Shown here: piece by piece, positions 16,701 through 26,190 of the stretch
How positions within the stretch are numbered: position 1 is the first letter of the stretch
Layout: each line of letters starts with the position of its first letter
NCBI RefSeq assembly: GCF_002115785.1
Contig: NZ_JFJY01000001.1
Span: forward strand, 496,001-560,000
Direction: 5' to 3'
Source: Thalassospira sp. MCCC 1A03138
Lineage (GTDB): Bacteria > Pseudomonadota > Alphaproteobacteria > Rhodospirillales > Thalassospiraceae
Length of the DNA stretch: 64,000 nucleotides
Program-made: the position numbers and the translations under genes
Notes under the pieces: model-generated
Database searches by the model: none
What the model was told of the DNA's origin: nothing
Seen by the model: only the letters and a program-made list of their open reading frames with translations

Positions 16701-18812
16701 TTAGCGGTCGGACGGCAACGCTGTACGAATGGTGATGCGGCGATGGTGCGCTGCTCCCTGACGATCAAGCACGGTGATATCATAAAAACCCGGTGCATCG
16801 GGCATCCAGTTTACGGTGCGTTTCCAAGGGTCGGAAACAAGCGGCACGCCATTGATGATCCAGATCAGAGGGCGCAGCCCGTTGCGGGCACGCAGCGGCA
16901 CACCGCGCTGCTGAATATCGCCGAGCAGGAAAACCGCATCCTCGACAGGGGAAATGATATCAAGGCGGTTGGCAGCCTGTTTTGTCGTGCCCTTCTGTTG
17001 ACGCGAAAAGTCCTTAAGAAGGTCGGGCGGCGGGGCTTTCCAAAGGTTAAAGGCCGCGTTCCGCGCCGGAGGCAAAGGCGGACGGGGAAGTTTTTCAAAC
17101 ACCGAAAACAAAATGGGGGCGGCACTGCCAAGGCCGGTTTGGCCCGGTATCGGTTGCCCGGATGCCTTCCCCACCCAAACGCCAACGGTATAATCCCCCG
17201 CATAGCCAAATGCCCAAGCATCGCGATAGCCATATGAGGTGCCGGTTTTAAAGGCAATCGGCGGGGCATTGGTATTGTCCGACGACTGCCAACGATATCC
17301 CGCAGGACGCGGCGTATTTTGCAAAATACCCGCGATCCAGTTTTGAGTTCGAACTGAAAACATATCGCTGTCGGACAGGCACGGAACGGGCGCCCGATCA
17401 CGCAGATATTGCAACGGACAGTTTTTACGATCCGCAGCCAGCGCCCGATAAAACCCGATCAGGTCTTCAAGGCACACTCCAACCCCGCCAAGCGCCATGG
17501 CAAGATTGGGACTTTGCGCTTCACCGGGCAACCGCATTTCAAGGCCATTTCGGCGCAAGCTTTGCGCAAACCGGATCGGGCCATATCGTTCAAGCACCTT
17601 GACGGCCGGGATGTTGAGGCTAAATCGCAGGGCGTCGGCAATGCTGACCTGCCCATATTCGCCGTGATCGAAGTTGGTCGGGTGGTAACTGCCATCGGCA
17701 ATTTCCCGATCCCAGATCATGGTCTGGGGATGGGTCTGGTGATCATCAAATGACAGGGCGTAGATGAACGGCTTTAACGTTGATCCGGGGGAACGGATGG
17801 CACGCGTCATATCGACGAACCCGTGACTGACCCGATCCAGATAATCGCGAGCCCCCAGATGGGCACGGACCTTGGACGTGCTGTTTTCAACGACCATAAT
17901 GGCCACAGATCGTTCGGGGGCCTGATCCCCACCGTGAAATTCAACAAGCTTTTGCAGGTCAGCCTGAAGGGCCAGATCAATCGTCGTGACGATACGGGTC
18001 TGATCGCGATTGGCTGCGACCAACCGTTCGGCAAGATGCGGGGCAAGCATCGGCAACGGATATTGCGCAACGGGCAAAGGTTCCGCCAAAGCTTCGATAT
18101 AATCGGCCCGGGAAATGGCATTCGTTAAATATAGCCGATCCAGCACCTTGTCACGGGCAGCACGCGCCGTTTCGGGAAAACGATCCGGGCGCAGACGGCC
18201 GGGCGATTGCGGCAGCACGGTAAGCAAGGCCGCCTCGGCAATTGTCAGGTGATCGGGTTCTTTGCGGAAATAGACATGGGTGGCACTTCGAATACCCTCG
18301 ACACGCCCGCCAAACGGGGCCAGCGTGACATACATATCAAGGATTTCCGTTTTGGAATAATGGGCTTCGAGTTGGATGGCGCGCAGCATTTCGACGATTT
18401 TCGATAGGATCGTGCGATCACGCGGCTCCAGAAGGCGGGCAACCTGCATCGTCAGTGTTGATCCGCCCGACACGACATGCCCTGCCCGCACCCATTGCCC
18501 GACGGCGCGGATAAGGGCCAGCGGATCAACGCCAAAGTGACTGTCAAAACGGCGGTCCTCATAGGATTTCAGAAACCGGATATATTTCGGATCAATTTCC
18601 GCAATCCGCGTTTCCAGCCGCAGCAATCCATCGGCGGTGCCAAAAACCCGCAACGGGCGGCCATTTTCACCTTCAACCACGGTTGAAAGATCATCCAACC
18701 GGGCAAGATTGGGCGGGAAAACCCGATCAAGCCCCCACAGACACGCCATTGCCAGCAGAAAACTGCCGACAATGATAGAAGCGCGTCCGGGTTTGGGCCA
18801 TGTCAATGTCAC
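16701..18812 (-). CDS. pbpC: Penicillin-binding protein 1C
   Basis: Bifunctional cell-wall enzyme of 703 residues. An N-terminal membrane anchor (about 12-30) is followed by a GT51 glycosyltransferase domain (about 55-225; the conserved EDRRFDSHFGVDPLALIRA and GGSTLTMQVARL are visible). The transpeptidase domain follows, with SxxK as STLK near 345, SxN as SLN near 400 and KTGTS near 520. The C-terminal BiPBP_C domain (about 610-700) is typical of PBP1C. It lies 18 bp downstream of the alpha-2-macroglobulin gene, a pairing known from E. coli yfhM-pbpC. All catalytic motifs are intact. Confidence 0.95.
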   Translation of the reverse strand: MTLTWPKPGRASIIVGSFLLAMACLWGLDRVFPPNLARLDDLSTVVEGENGRPLRVFGTADGLLRLETRIAEIDPKYIRFLKSYEDRRFDSHFGVDPLALIRAVGQWVRAGHVVSGGSTLTMQVARLLEPRDRTILSKIVEMLRAIQLEAHYSKTEILDMYVTLAPFGGRVEGIRSATHVYFRKEPDHLTIAEAALLTVLPQSPGRLRPDRFPETARAARDKVLDRLYLTNAISRADYIEALAEPLPVAQYPLPMLAPHLAERLVAANRDQTRIVTTIDLALQADLQKLVEFHGGDQAPERSVAIMVVENSTSKVRAHLGARDYLDRVSHGFVDMTRAIRSPGSTLKPFIYALSFDDHQTHPQTMIWDREIADGSYHPTNFDHGEYGQVSIADALRFSLNIPAVKVLERYGPIRFAQSLRRNGLEMRLPGEAQSPNLAMALGGVGVCLEDLIGFYRALAADRKNCPLQYLRDRAPVPCLSDSDMFSVRTQNWIAGILQNTPRPAGYRWQSSDNTNAPPIAFKTGTSYGYRDAWAFGYAGDYTVGVWVGKASGQPIPGQTGLGSAAPILFSVFEKLPRPPLPPARNAAFNLWKAPPPDLLKDFSRQQKGTTKQAANRLDIISPVEDAVFLLGDIQQRGVPLRARNGLRPLIWIINGVPLVSDPWKRTVNWMPDAPGFYDITVLDRQGAAHHRRITIRTALPSDR

Positions 18813-18830
18813 GGCGGATGTCTTTCGCGG

Positions 18831-21800
18831 TTAGTTGATCGGTTTGACCACAAGCGAGGACACCGCACCACGGGCGAAGAAGGCCGGTTTGTACATATCT
18901 TCGATATAAGGTGCCGGAAGAATATAGGTCCCCGGCGTCACCGCACGAACAACGTAAGACAGGCGGAAGTCGGCTTTCTCGTAACGCCCGTAGCCGCCAC
19001 TGCCAATATTGATCGAGGCGACGAACCGGTCATCACGTTCAGCGCGGAAATCGGTCCAAGAGACGTCATCGGGGCCAAGAGAAAGCTTGCCATCCAGTTC
19101 AGGGAAATGCGCGTTGCTTTCAATTTCAAACCCGGCAGGCAGCAAATCCACCACCAAGGCACGGTGCGACAGTTTGGCCGTACTTTTCCCCGACAGAACC
19201 ACAATCAAGCGATCACCGGTTTTGACATTTTCCAAAGAGGCCGGTTTGCCATCAAGATCAAAATATTGGCGCTTGATCGACAGGTTATGGGCCTCTGGTG
19301 CCAGTGGGCTGGCCGGAATGCCGGTAACGGACCAGCGGGCAAAAACCGTGTGATCCCCGATATTTTCCACCTTGTATCCCGGTGTCACAAGTTCGGGCGG
19401 CAATGTCAGGCGATAACTTTGCGCCGGTTCCATGTCTCGTCCGTTCAGACGCAGGGAAACCAGCTGGCTGGCATCTTTGGTAATGCTGGTCGCCGCCTGC
19501 AACAGCCAGCCTTTTTCCTGGGTACTTGTATAGCGTTCCTGATCGGATTGTTCGGTGACAGCCCGCAAAAGTGCCAGGCGTTCCGTTTCGCTGGCAAAGA
19601 TTTCCTTTGGCAGGGTCAGGATTGCCGACAGATCGCGCAAGGACGAGCCGAAGCTGTGATAATAGCGCCCGGTCGAGCCAAGATTTTGAAGGATGTCATC
19701 CATTGAAACCGGATCGGCGTCCGCGCCAACCGTCACCAGGGCGGCATTCACCTGAGCGCGTGCCAGCGACCCGACGCCGGTATTGAGCAGTTTTTCTGCT
19801 TCGTATTTCAGGTTCGACACGGAATACCGATCATTGCGCGCCAGGACCAGCACCATATAGGCGCGTGCCTCGGGCGGATATTGTTCATAGCGCACAACGT
19901 CCTGCATCCAATCCAGCGCATCATCAAAACGGTCATCCAGCACGGTGTATCCGCGCGCACGCGCGGCCGTCAGGAAATCGGTGGCGTACGCAGTCAGCCA
20001 CGGTTCGGGATCATTATGGCGATCCCAGAAACCGAAACTGCCATCGCTGCGCTGCTTGGCAAGAATGCGCACGATGCCGTCACGGATTTTGTCATCCAGA
20101 CCGGCCGCATCGAAACGGACGTCACTCCAGCGTGACTGAGCATCCCCAAACGACAGCAACGGGAACGCCCGGCTGGTGGTTTGCTCCAGACAACCATAGG
20201 GATAGCGATCAAGTGCCGTGATCAGGTCCTGAACCCTGATTTCGGGAACCGAGGACAGGGTCAGGTTCATATTGACCGTTTCAGGCAAATACTGACCGAG
20301 GATGTCGGCATTGAAATCAAGGACATCACCCGCGGTCAATTCCGCCTGTGCGGTGTGGTTTTCCCAAGGCTGGGCGGGACGAACTTCCATATCCCACTGG
20401 CGCTGCTGGCGGTAGCCATCCGGCCCGGAAACATCAAGTGTCAGCGTCCCGACACCGATCTTTCGCGCGGTAATGTCAAATGCAGTTTCAATTTGCTGGC
20501 CCTGTGCCAAAACACCGTTCCAGTCGGGCTGGGCGATGGTAAATTCATCACTGGACGACAAGCGGGTGTGATAATTGCCAGCCGGACCGCTTAGATTTTG
20601 CAGACGCAGAGCCACATTGGAGACATCCCCCGGTGCCTGAAAACGGGCGGGTAAAAGTTCGGCGACAATCGGGGCACGTACCAGCATATTTGCCGCCCCA
20701 CCACCGGTGGCGGTTTTGCTATAGGCCACGGCAAAGAAACGCAGTTTTCCGTTAAAATCAGGCAGATCAAACTGTGCCGTCGCCACACCGTTTTTATCGG
20801 GTTTCAAGGTATCACTGGCCAGTGCCACCGATTTGAATACGCGCGCACACAATGACCCCAGATTCCCAGAATCCGTTTCATCCCCCCCGGACCGGATCGT
20901 TCCTGCATCCCCGGATTGCGGGGCGATCAGATGACCATAAAGATCATAATAGCCAAGTTGCAGATATTGCTGTGCCAGCAGATCAAGATCAGGGCGCGGT
21001 GTCCTGAAACCGGTAAGACGCAGGATGCCTTCATCAACGGCAAAGACATTGACGCGCAGGTCTTCATCACCAACCACGACGCCCGAAACCGTGACCGGCA
21101 CCGAAAGATGACTGGATGGCAGGACTTCGTCGGGCAGATCAAAATCGACTTTCAATCTGTGGCTTTCACTATCAAACGAAATCCATTTGGCCCCGACGGC
21201 ACGGAACGGACCGTGCTGATCGGTATCAAGACCCGCACGATAGGCCGTGGCAAGAACATAGGCGCCGCTGCCCCATTCCGCACGGACAGGGATACTGAAT
21301 TCCGTACCATCCGCCGAAAGATCAAATTCCTGACGCCACAGAATGTTTTTGTGGGCAACCGTTACCTGAAGTCTGCCTTCGAACGGCGCTTTGACAAAGC
21401 CATTGATCGTATCCCCCGGTTTGACGTCGTCGGCCTCAACCGTCAGGGCAAGCTGATCGGGGCGATCGGGTGATTGCCCGTTCGACCACCATCCGACATG
21501 GAAGGTATGATCGGCCGCACTGCCGGTCTGGCTATCGCGAATGACCGCGCGATAATACCCCCAGTCATCAAATCCGCGATCAAACGAAACAACGCCATCC
21601 GGGCCGGTCGTGACGATTTCCCGATCAATGGGAATGTCGTATTTTTCGTAACTCGATTGCCAGCGACCATCCTGATAGAACCAGTTGTAATCGCGTTCCT
21701 CGCGGACCCATTCGATCTGCAATTCATGATTGGCGATTGGATCACCCTTGGCATTCAGGGCGATTGCGTCAAATGTCGCGGCTTGCCCATAAGACAGGGT

Positions 21801-23903
21801 ATCGCCATCAAAGCGGGCTCTTACACCAACAAAGGTGTCACTATTGCGCAGCGGCAGATTGACGGTCGCCCGGCTGGGACGGCCATCGATATCGGCAACC
21901 TCGATGTTTAGCCGGACGCGCAGCGGCGAGGAAACATCGACCTCGTCAAAGGCCGGAACCTTTAGTTCGGCGTAACCACTGTCATCGCTTTTGACAGGGT
22001 CGAAAGCATTGCGGATTTGCGCCGTTTCCGATGCCAAGCCAAAATAATAATCGCCATAGGTCTCAAACGGTTTGTGATCAACCTGAAGCAAGGCGTCCCC
22101 ACTGACCCAAAGGCCGCCTCCCGGGGCCCCAAACAGATAATCGGCTTGAACATCAACAGGCATTGATGCGCCAAAGGCCATATAAGGGGCCGATACATGC
22201 GCGCTGACTTCAAGACGTTCGGGAACGAATTCCTCGACCTGAATTTCAAGATTGCCGATGGCATCCGCCTTTGGATCGCTATAGGCAGCAATCCGCCATT
22301 TTCCGGTCGCGGCAGCGCCTGAAATGGGGATATCGACACGCCCGCCGCCCAAATCATCAGGGGACTGAACTGTTTTGAAAACTTCCTTGCCATCGGGTTG
22401 ATACAAAACAATGGTCAGGGGAATTTGGGCGCGCGCATTGGCCTTGTCATCACGCAGCAAATAACCAAGCTTCACCGTCTCGCCCGGTCGATAGATACCA
22501 CGTTCCGAGTACAGATAGGTTTGCAGCGGTTTGGGCGGCGCCTTGCCCGCGACACCATGGTCCGACAGCTCCAGTGCTGGCTGGGTCAGCGAAATAAACG
22601 AAAAATCACCGTCTCTGGTTTCTGCGGTCAGATAAACCGCCTGTTTGCCACCAGTGCCGTTTAACAATGCCCCCGAAAGGTCCGCCCAGCCATCCGCCCT
22701 GGTGACGGCTTCACCGAGTATTTCATTATTGCGGGCGACAAGCCGCACCGTCGCCCGACTGATCGGTTCGGCCGATTTAAGCGACCGGACCTGAAGCGAC
22801 AGGCCATTTTCGCCGCTATAGGCCGAAAGACCAAGATCGGTGACCACCAACCATTGGGTCGGCTGATTGGCCCAGCTGTCATCCTGATCCGGATCGCTTG
22901 CGACCAGAACATACAGCCCCGGCTTGAAGTCCGAGACCATATCGCGCAGGGGAATCTGGGTGACGACGTCCTGATCCGGACGATTGCGAATATCAAGCGT
23001 TCCGGACCAGATTTCTGCGCCGATATCATTGCCGATCTGGCGCATGTCCCAATTATCAAGTTCACGCGCCAGAAGATTGCGGGTCAGCGTCGTAACGATG
23101 TTTCGTTCCACAACGCGATAGAATTTAAGCGCCAAACGATCATGATTGACCGTTGTAACCGGCAAGACCGGCGTATCACTTTTTGGCAGGATATAGCTGT
23201 TTGTACCCAGTGAAATCGTGGCACGGCGCGTCCCGACCTTCACATCGTGGCTGAGATCCTCTGCCAGGGTAAAATCGTGAGGGCCTCTCAGACCCTTGCG
23301 CAGGGTAACATTGGTGATCTGCGAATGCGGAAGGCCAAACAGACACAGTGCGCCGTTGGAAATACGCGCCGAATAGTCCCGTTTTGGCGACAATTCGATA
23401 TAGGAACGCAATTCAAGATCCTGATCGGCACGCAATTCGTGATCAAACACAAAGCAGGTTTCGCTCACCGCTTTGTCCGATGCCACCGACACATTCTGAA
23501 GAACAATATCCCCGCGCAGCATTCCGGCAAGAACCGCAATCCGGGCATCATATTGCCCCGCAAGGCAGTCATGGATTTTTGCGGTTTCCGATGCGTCAAA
23601 ACTGCAGGCGCGGTTGCGTTCCCAAAGCCAGCCCACCTGATCACTTTCGATGCTGTTTTGCTGATCCGGGTCTGACATGGACATTACAGACTGGTAACGT
23701 CGCGCCATTTCAAGGTCACGTTTTGCCAGGTCTTCGTTCTGACAGATCGCATGCTCAATAAGCGTTGATGCGCGTTCGCACGGGAAACTTGCGTCATAGG
23801 TCACGGGCGTCTGTGGCAGCTCCTTTTCCTGAGCAAGAGCCGTTAAAGCCGGCAAAGTAACCATCAAGAAAAAAAGGCCTGTCAGCCATTTCACGCAACG
23901 CAT
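18831..23903 (-). CDS. Bacterial alpha-2-macroglobulin (YfhM type) with LprI-like N-terminus
   Basis: 1690 residues, a periplasmic protease trap. A signal peptide (about 1-24, ends LTALAQ) is followed by a region of about 25-125 that resembles the LprI/DUF1311 fold: it has paired cysteines and the pattern ICQNEDLAKRDLEMARRY. Then come the MG domains (including PLQTYLYSERGIYRPGETV, the family's hallmark MG stretch, at about 460-480). A thioester motif GCLEQ lies near residue 1237, and the C-terminal domains follow. An intact CLEQ predicts a working thioester that can bind attacking proteases. There is no lipobox cysteine, so it is probably soluble or otherwise held. It leads an operon with pbpC, which rebuilds damaged wall. 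Confidence 0.92.
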   Translation of the reverse strand: MRCVKWLTGLFFLMVTLPALTALAQEKELPQTPVTYDASFPCERASTLIEHAICQNEDLAKRDLEMARRYQSVMSMSDPDQQNSIESDQVGWLWERNRACSFDASETAKIHDCLAGQYDARIAVLAGMLRGDIVLQNVSVASDKAVSETCFVFDHELRADQDLELRSYIELSPKRDYSARISNGALCLFGLPHSQITNVTLRKGLRGPHDFTLAEDLSHDVKVGTRRATISLGTNSYILPKSDTPVLPVTTVNHDRLALKFYRVVERNIVTTLTRNLLARELDNWDMRQIGNDIGAEIWSGTLDIRNRPDQDVVTQIPLRDMVSDFKPGLYVLVASDPDQDDSWANQPTQWLVVTDLGLSAYSGENGLSLQVRSLKSAEPISRATVRLVARNNEILGEAVTRADGWADLSGALLNGTGGKQAVYLTAETRDGDFSFISLTQPALELSDHGVAGKAPPKPLQTYLYSERGIYRPGETVKLGYLLRDDKANARAQIPLTIVLYQPDGKEVFKTVQSPDDLGGGRVDIPISGAAATGKWRIAAYSDPKADAIGNLEIQVEEFVPERLEVSAHVSAPYMAFGASMPVDVQADYLFGAPGGGLWVSGDALLQVDHKPFETYGDYYFGLASETAQIRNAFDPVKSDDSGYAELKVPAFDEVDVSSPLRVRLNIEVADIDGRPSRATVNLPLRNSDTFVGVRARFDGDTLSYGQAATFDAIALNAKGDPIANHELQIEWVREERDYNWFYQDGRWQSSYEKYDIPIDREIVTTGPDGVVSFDRGFDDWGYYRAVIRDSQTGSAADHTFHVGWWSNGQSPDRPDQLALTVEADDVKPGDTINGFVKAPFEGRLQVTVAHKNILWRQEFDLSADGTEFSIPVRAEWGSGAYVLATAYRAGLDTDQHGPFRAVGAKWISFDSESHRLKVDFDLPDEVLPSSHLSVPVTVSGVVVGDEDLRVNVFAVDEGILRLTGFRTPRPDLDLLAQQYLQLGYYDLYGHLIAPQSGDAGTIRSGGDETDSGNLGSLCARVFKSVALASDTLKPDKNGVATAQFDLPDFNGKLRFFAVAYSKTATGGGAANMLVRAPIVAELLPARFQAPGDVSNVALRLQNLSGPAGNYHTRLSSSDEFTIAQPDWNGVLAQGQQIETAFDITARKIGVGTLTLDVSGPDGYRQQRQWDMEVRPAQPWENHTAQAELTAGDVLDFNADILGQYLPETVNMNLTLSSVPEIRVQDLITALDRYPYGCLEQTTSRAFPLLSFGDAQSRWSDVRFDAAGLDDKIRDGIVRILAKQRSDGSFGFWDRHNDPEPWLTAYATDFLTAARARGYTVLDDRFDDALDWMQDVVRYEQYPPEARAYMVLVLARNDRYSVSNLKYEAEKLLNTGVGSLARAQVNAALVTVGADADPVSMDDILQNLGSTGRYYHSFGSSLRDLSAILTLPKEIFASETERLALLRAVTEQSDQERYTSTQEKGWLLQAATSITKDASQLVSLRLNGRDMEPAQSYRLTLPPELVTPGYKVENIGDHTVFARWSVTGIPASPLAPEAHNLSIKRQYFDLDGKPASLENVKTGDRLIVVLSGKSTAKLSHRALVVDLLPAGFEIESNAHFPELDGKLSLGPDDVSWTDFRAERDDRFVASINIGSGGYGRYEKADFRLSYVVRAVTPGTYILPAPYIEDMYKPAFFARGAVSSLVVKPIN

Positions 23904-24000
23904 CCGAACCTCTGTATTTTTATTTTATTGGCAGAATTCTGATTTTTATCCTTCTGCACAATAAAGGTTTTTTGTGGTCCGTCGTCCAGCATAAACATCA

Positions 24001-24040
24001 CAAAAAAAACAGGCGGTTTACGGGAAACCACCTGTTTTCA
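24001..24040 (-). terminator. Terminator of the glutathione reductase gene
   Basis: On the minus strand AAAACAGGTGGTTT pairs with AAACCGCCTGTTTT (one mismatch-like pair) around CCCGT, followed by a run of T. It is 24 bp past the gor stop. Confidence 0.75.
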
Positions 24041-24063
24041 GAAGACTGGCCGGAAACCGGATT

Positions 24064-25425
24064 TCAATCGCCAACCGGGAAGCGCATGGTCACGAATTCT
24101 TCCGCCGCCGACGGATGCACCGCGACGGTTTGGTCGAACTGGGCCTTGGTTGCGCCCATGCGGACCGCAATGCCGATACCCTGAATGATTTCGGCGGCGT
24201 CCGGGCCGACCATATGCGCACCAAGAACGACGTCGGTGGTTTTATCGACGATGAGTTTCATCAGCGTTTTTTCATCGCGCCCCGAAAGAGTATGGCGCAT
24301 TGGTTTGAAGGTCGATTTGTAAATAACGACTTCGCCCCCCTTCGCGCGGGCTTCTTCCTCGCTCAGGCCAACCGTGCCGACCGGTGGCTGGCTGAACACG
24401 GCTGTCGGGATGGCGTTATAGGACATCGACCACGGTTTGCCGCCAAATACCGTATCGGCGAACGCCATGCCTTCCTTGATCGCGACCGGGGTCAGTTGGA
24501 CATGATCGCGGACATCGCCAACCGCATAGATATTTGGCACGCTGGTTTGCAGACCCGTATTGGTGATGATGGCACTATTATCCTTAAGCTCCACCCCGAC
24601 CTCCTCAAGACCCATGCCATGGGTTTTCGGTTTGCGGCCGGTGGCAAACATGATGGCATCGACAACCTGATGCCCGCCGCCGGTCAGAGTCAGGGAAAGC
24701 GTCCCGTCGTCATTTTTGCTGATCGCGGTGACATTGGTGTTCAGCTTAAGGTCGATACCTTTTTTGACGATTTCCCGGGCCAGATGTTCGCGAATATCAT
24801 GATCAAAACCGCGCAAAATCTGATCGCCGCGATAGAATTGCGTCACCTGCGCGCCAAGGCCTGCGAAAATCCCGGCAAATTCAACCGCGATATAACCGCC
24901 GCCAACCACGGCGATACGTTTGGGCAAATCGTCAAGGTGGAAGGCCTCGTTGGAGGAAATCGCGTGCTCAACACCGGGAATATCGGGCAGTGATGGCGTG
25001 CCGCCCACCGCAATCAGGATACGATCCGCCGTTACGGTTTTATCGCCGACGGCAATGGTGTGTGCATCCTTAAGCACCGCGCGGCTTTCGAACAGTTCGA
25101 TATTCGATCCCGCCAAAAGCTTTTTATAGATGCCATTCAGGCGATCAATTTCCGCATCCTTGTTGGCAATCAGCTTTTTCCAGCTAAAGCTGGGCTCGCC
25201 CGGAAGGGTCCAGCCATAGGCGGCTGCATCTTCGAAATCCTCGGCAAAATGTGCGCCGTAAACCAGAAGCTTTTTGGGCACACAGCCACGAATGACACAG
25301 GTGCCGCCAACGCGGCTTTCCTCGGCAATCGCGACCTTGGCACCATAGCCAGATGCAACGCGCGCGGCCCGCACGCCGCCCGATCCGGCACCGATGACAA
25401 ACAGGTCAAAATCATAATCCGACAT
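24064..25425 (-). CDS. gor: Glutathione-disulfide reductase
   Basis: FAD-dependent cytoplasmic enzyme that reduces oxidised glutathione with NADPH. The 453 residues have the N-terminal FAD motif FVIGAGSGGVRAAR and the redox-active disulfide in GGTCVIRGCVPKKLLVYG. The second nucleotide motif VVGGGYIAVEFAGIFAGLG binds NADPH. MFATGRKPKTHGM follows, and the C-terminal HPSAAEEFVTMR holds the catalytic His-Glu pair. The length and motifs match bacterial Gor rather than dihydrolipoamide dehydrogenase. It has its own terminator and stands divergent from a small membrane protein gene. Confidence 0.94.
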   Translation of the reverse strand: MSDYDFDLFVIGAGSGGVRAARVASGYGAKVAIAEESRVGGTCVIRGCVPKKLLVYGAHFAEDFEDAAAYGWTLPGEPSFSWKKLIANKDAEIDRLNGIYKKLLAGSNIELFESRAVLKDAHTIAVGDKTVTADRILIAVGGTPSLPDIPGVEHAISSNEAFHLDDLPKRIAVVGGGYIAVEFAGIFAGLGAQVTQFYRGDQILRGFDHDIREHLAREIVKKGIDLKLNTNVTAISKNDDGTLSLTLTGGGHQVVDAIMFATGRKPKTHGMGLEEVGVELKDNSAIITNTGLQTSVPNIYAVGDVRDHVQLTPVAIKEGMAFADTVFGGKPWSMSYNAIPTAVFSQPPVGTVGLSEEEARAKGGEVVIYKSTFKPMRHTLSGRDEKTLMKLIVDKTTDVVLGAHMVGPDAAEIIQGIGIAVRMGATKAQFDQTVAVHPSAAEEFVTMRFPVGD

Positions 25426-25660
25426 GCGGAATCCCTTATTTCTCGATCATGGTGATCATTGCGTGATATGGGGCCAAATGTAGGGCGGAAATCACAAGAG
25501 TCGAGGCAAAACCCGCCCCTTTGCGATGAATTTCGCGTTATCGGCCGCCAAAAGCACAAGACCGGCCTGCCCAACCGAAGATGGCATTTGGCCATTTACT
25601 TGCTATATGCTGCAAAGAGCCGGTGATCTGAACCGGCCCCACAACACAGGAACAACGCCC

Positions 25661-26080
25661 ATGAGTGACCGGATGACAGGTCAGGACGCATCGTTTGACA
25701 ATGCCCCGCAATATGCAGATACGCGCGGCGGCAATACGGCTGTCGTCTGCTACGGCCTAATGATCGCGACCCTGTTTACCGCCTTTGCCACCGGTTTGAT
25801 CGCGCTGATTATTGCCTATGTCGCGCGCGAGGATGATGATCACTGGACCAACAGCCATTACACATTCATCATCCGCACATTCTGGATCAGCATCCTTTAT
25901 GCGATCATTCTGGGCTTCTTCACCTTCGTGATCGGATGGGTGCCACTTCTGGGCTGGGCGATTGTCGGGCTGATGGCGCTGTATACCACCGCGTGGTTTA
26001 TCGGACGCAACGTGATTGGCGTTTTGCGCGCCCTTAACGGCAGCCCGATTGATAATCCGAAAAGCTGGTTCTTCGGATAA
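25661..26080 (+). CDS. DUF4870-like small membrane protein
   Basis: 139 residues. A polar N-terminus of about 25 residues precedes three or four hydrophobic segments (about 28-60, 78-100, 100-125). The layout and the HWTNSHYTFIIRTFW stretch resemble the DUF4870 (Tic20-like) family of inner-membrane proteins, whose role is unknown. The start at 25661 has AGGA upstream at nine bases. A hairpin GCCGGT/ACCGGC lies just upstream, in the leader. It precedes dgt on the same strand with a 110-bp gap. Confidence 0.7.
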   Translation: MSDRMTGQDASFDNAPQYADTRGGNTAVVCYGLMIATLFTAFATGLIALIIAYVAREDDDHWTNSHYTFIIRTFWISILYAIILGFFTFVIGWVPLLGWAIVGLMALYTTAWFIGRNVIGVLRALNGSPIDNPKSWFFG

Positions 26081-26190
26081 GATCACACTGATTTGGCGCA
26101 ATCGGTTTTGCCCGATTGCGCCCGACTCCCCACCCCGTTAAAGTCGGGTTTGCGGACGCACACACGACACGGACAGGGAGTCGCATCGCC

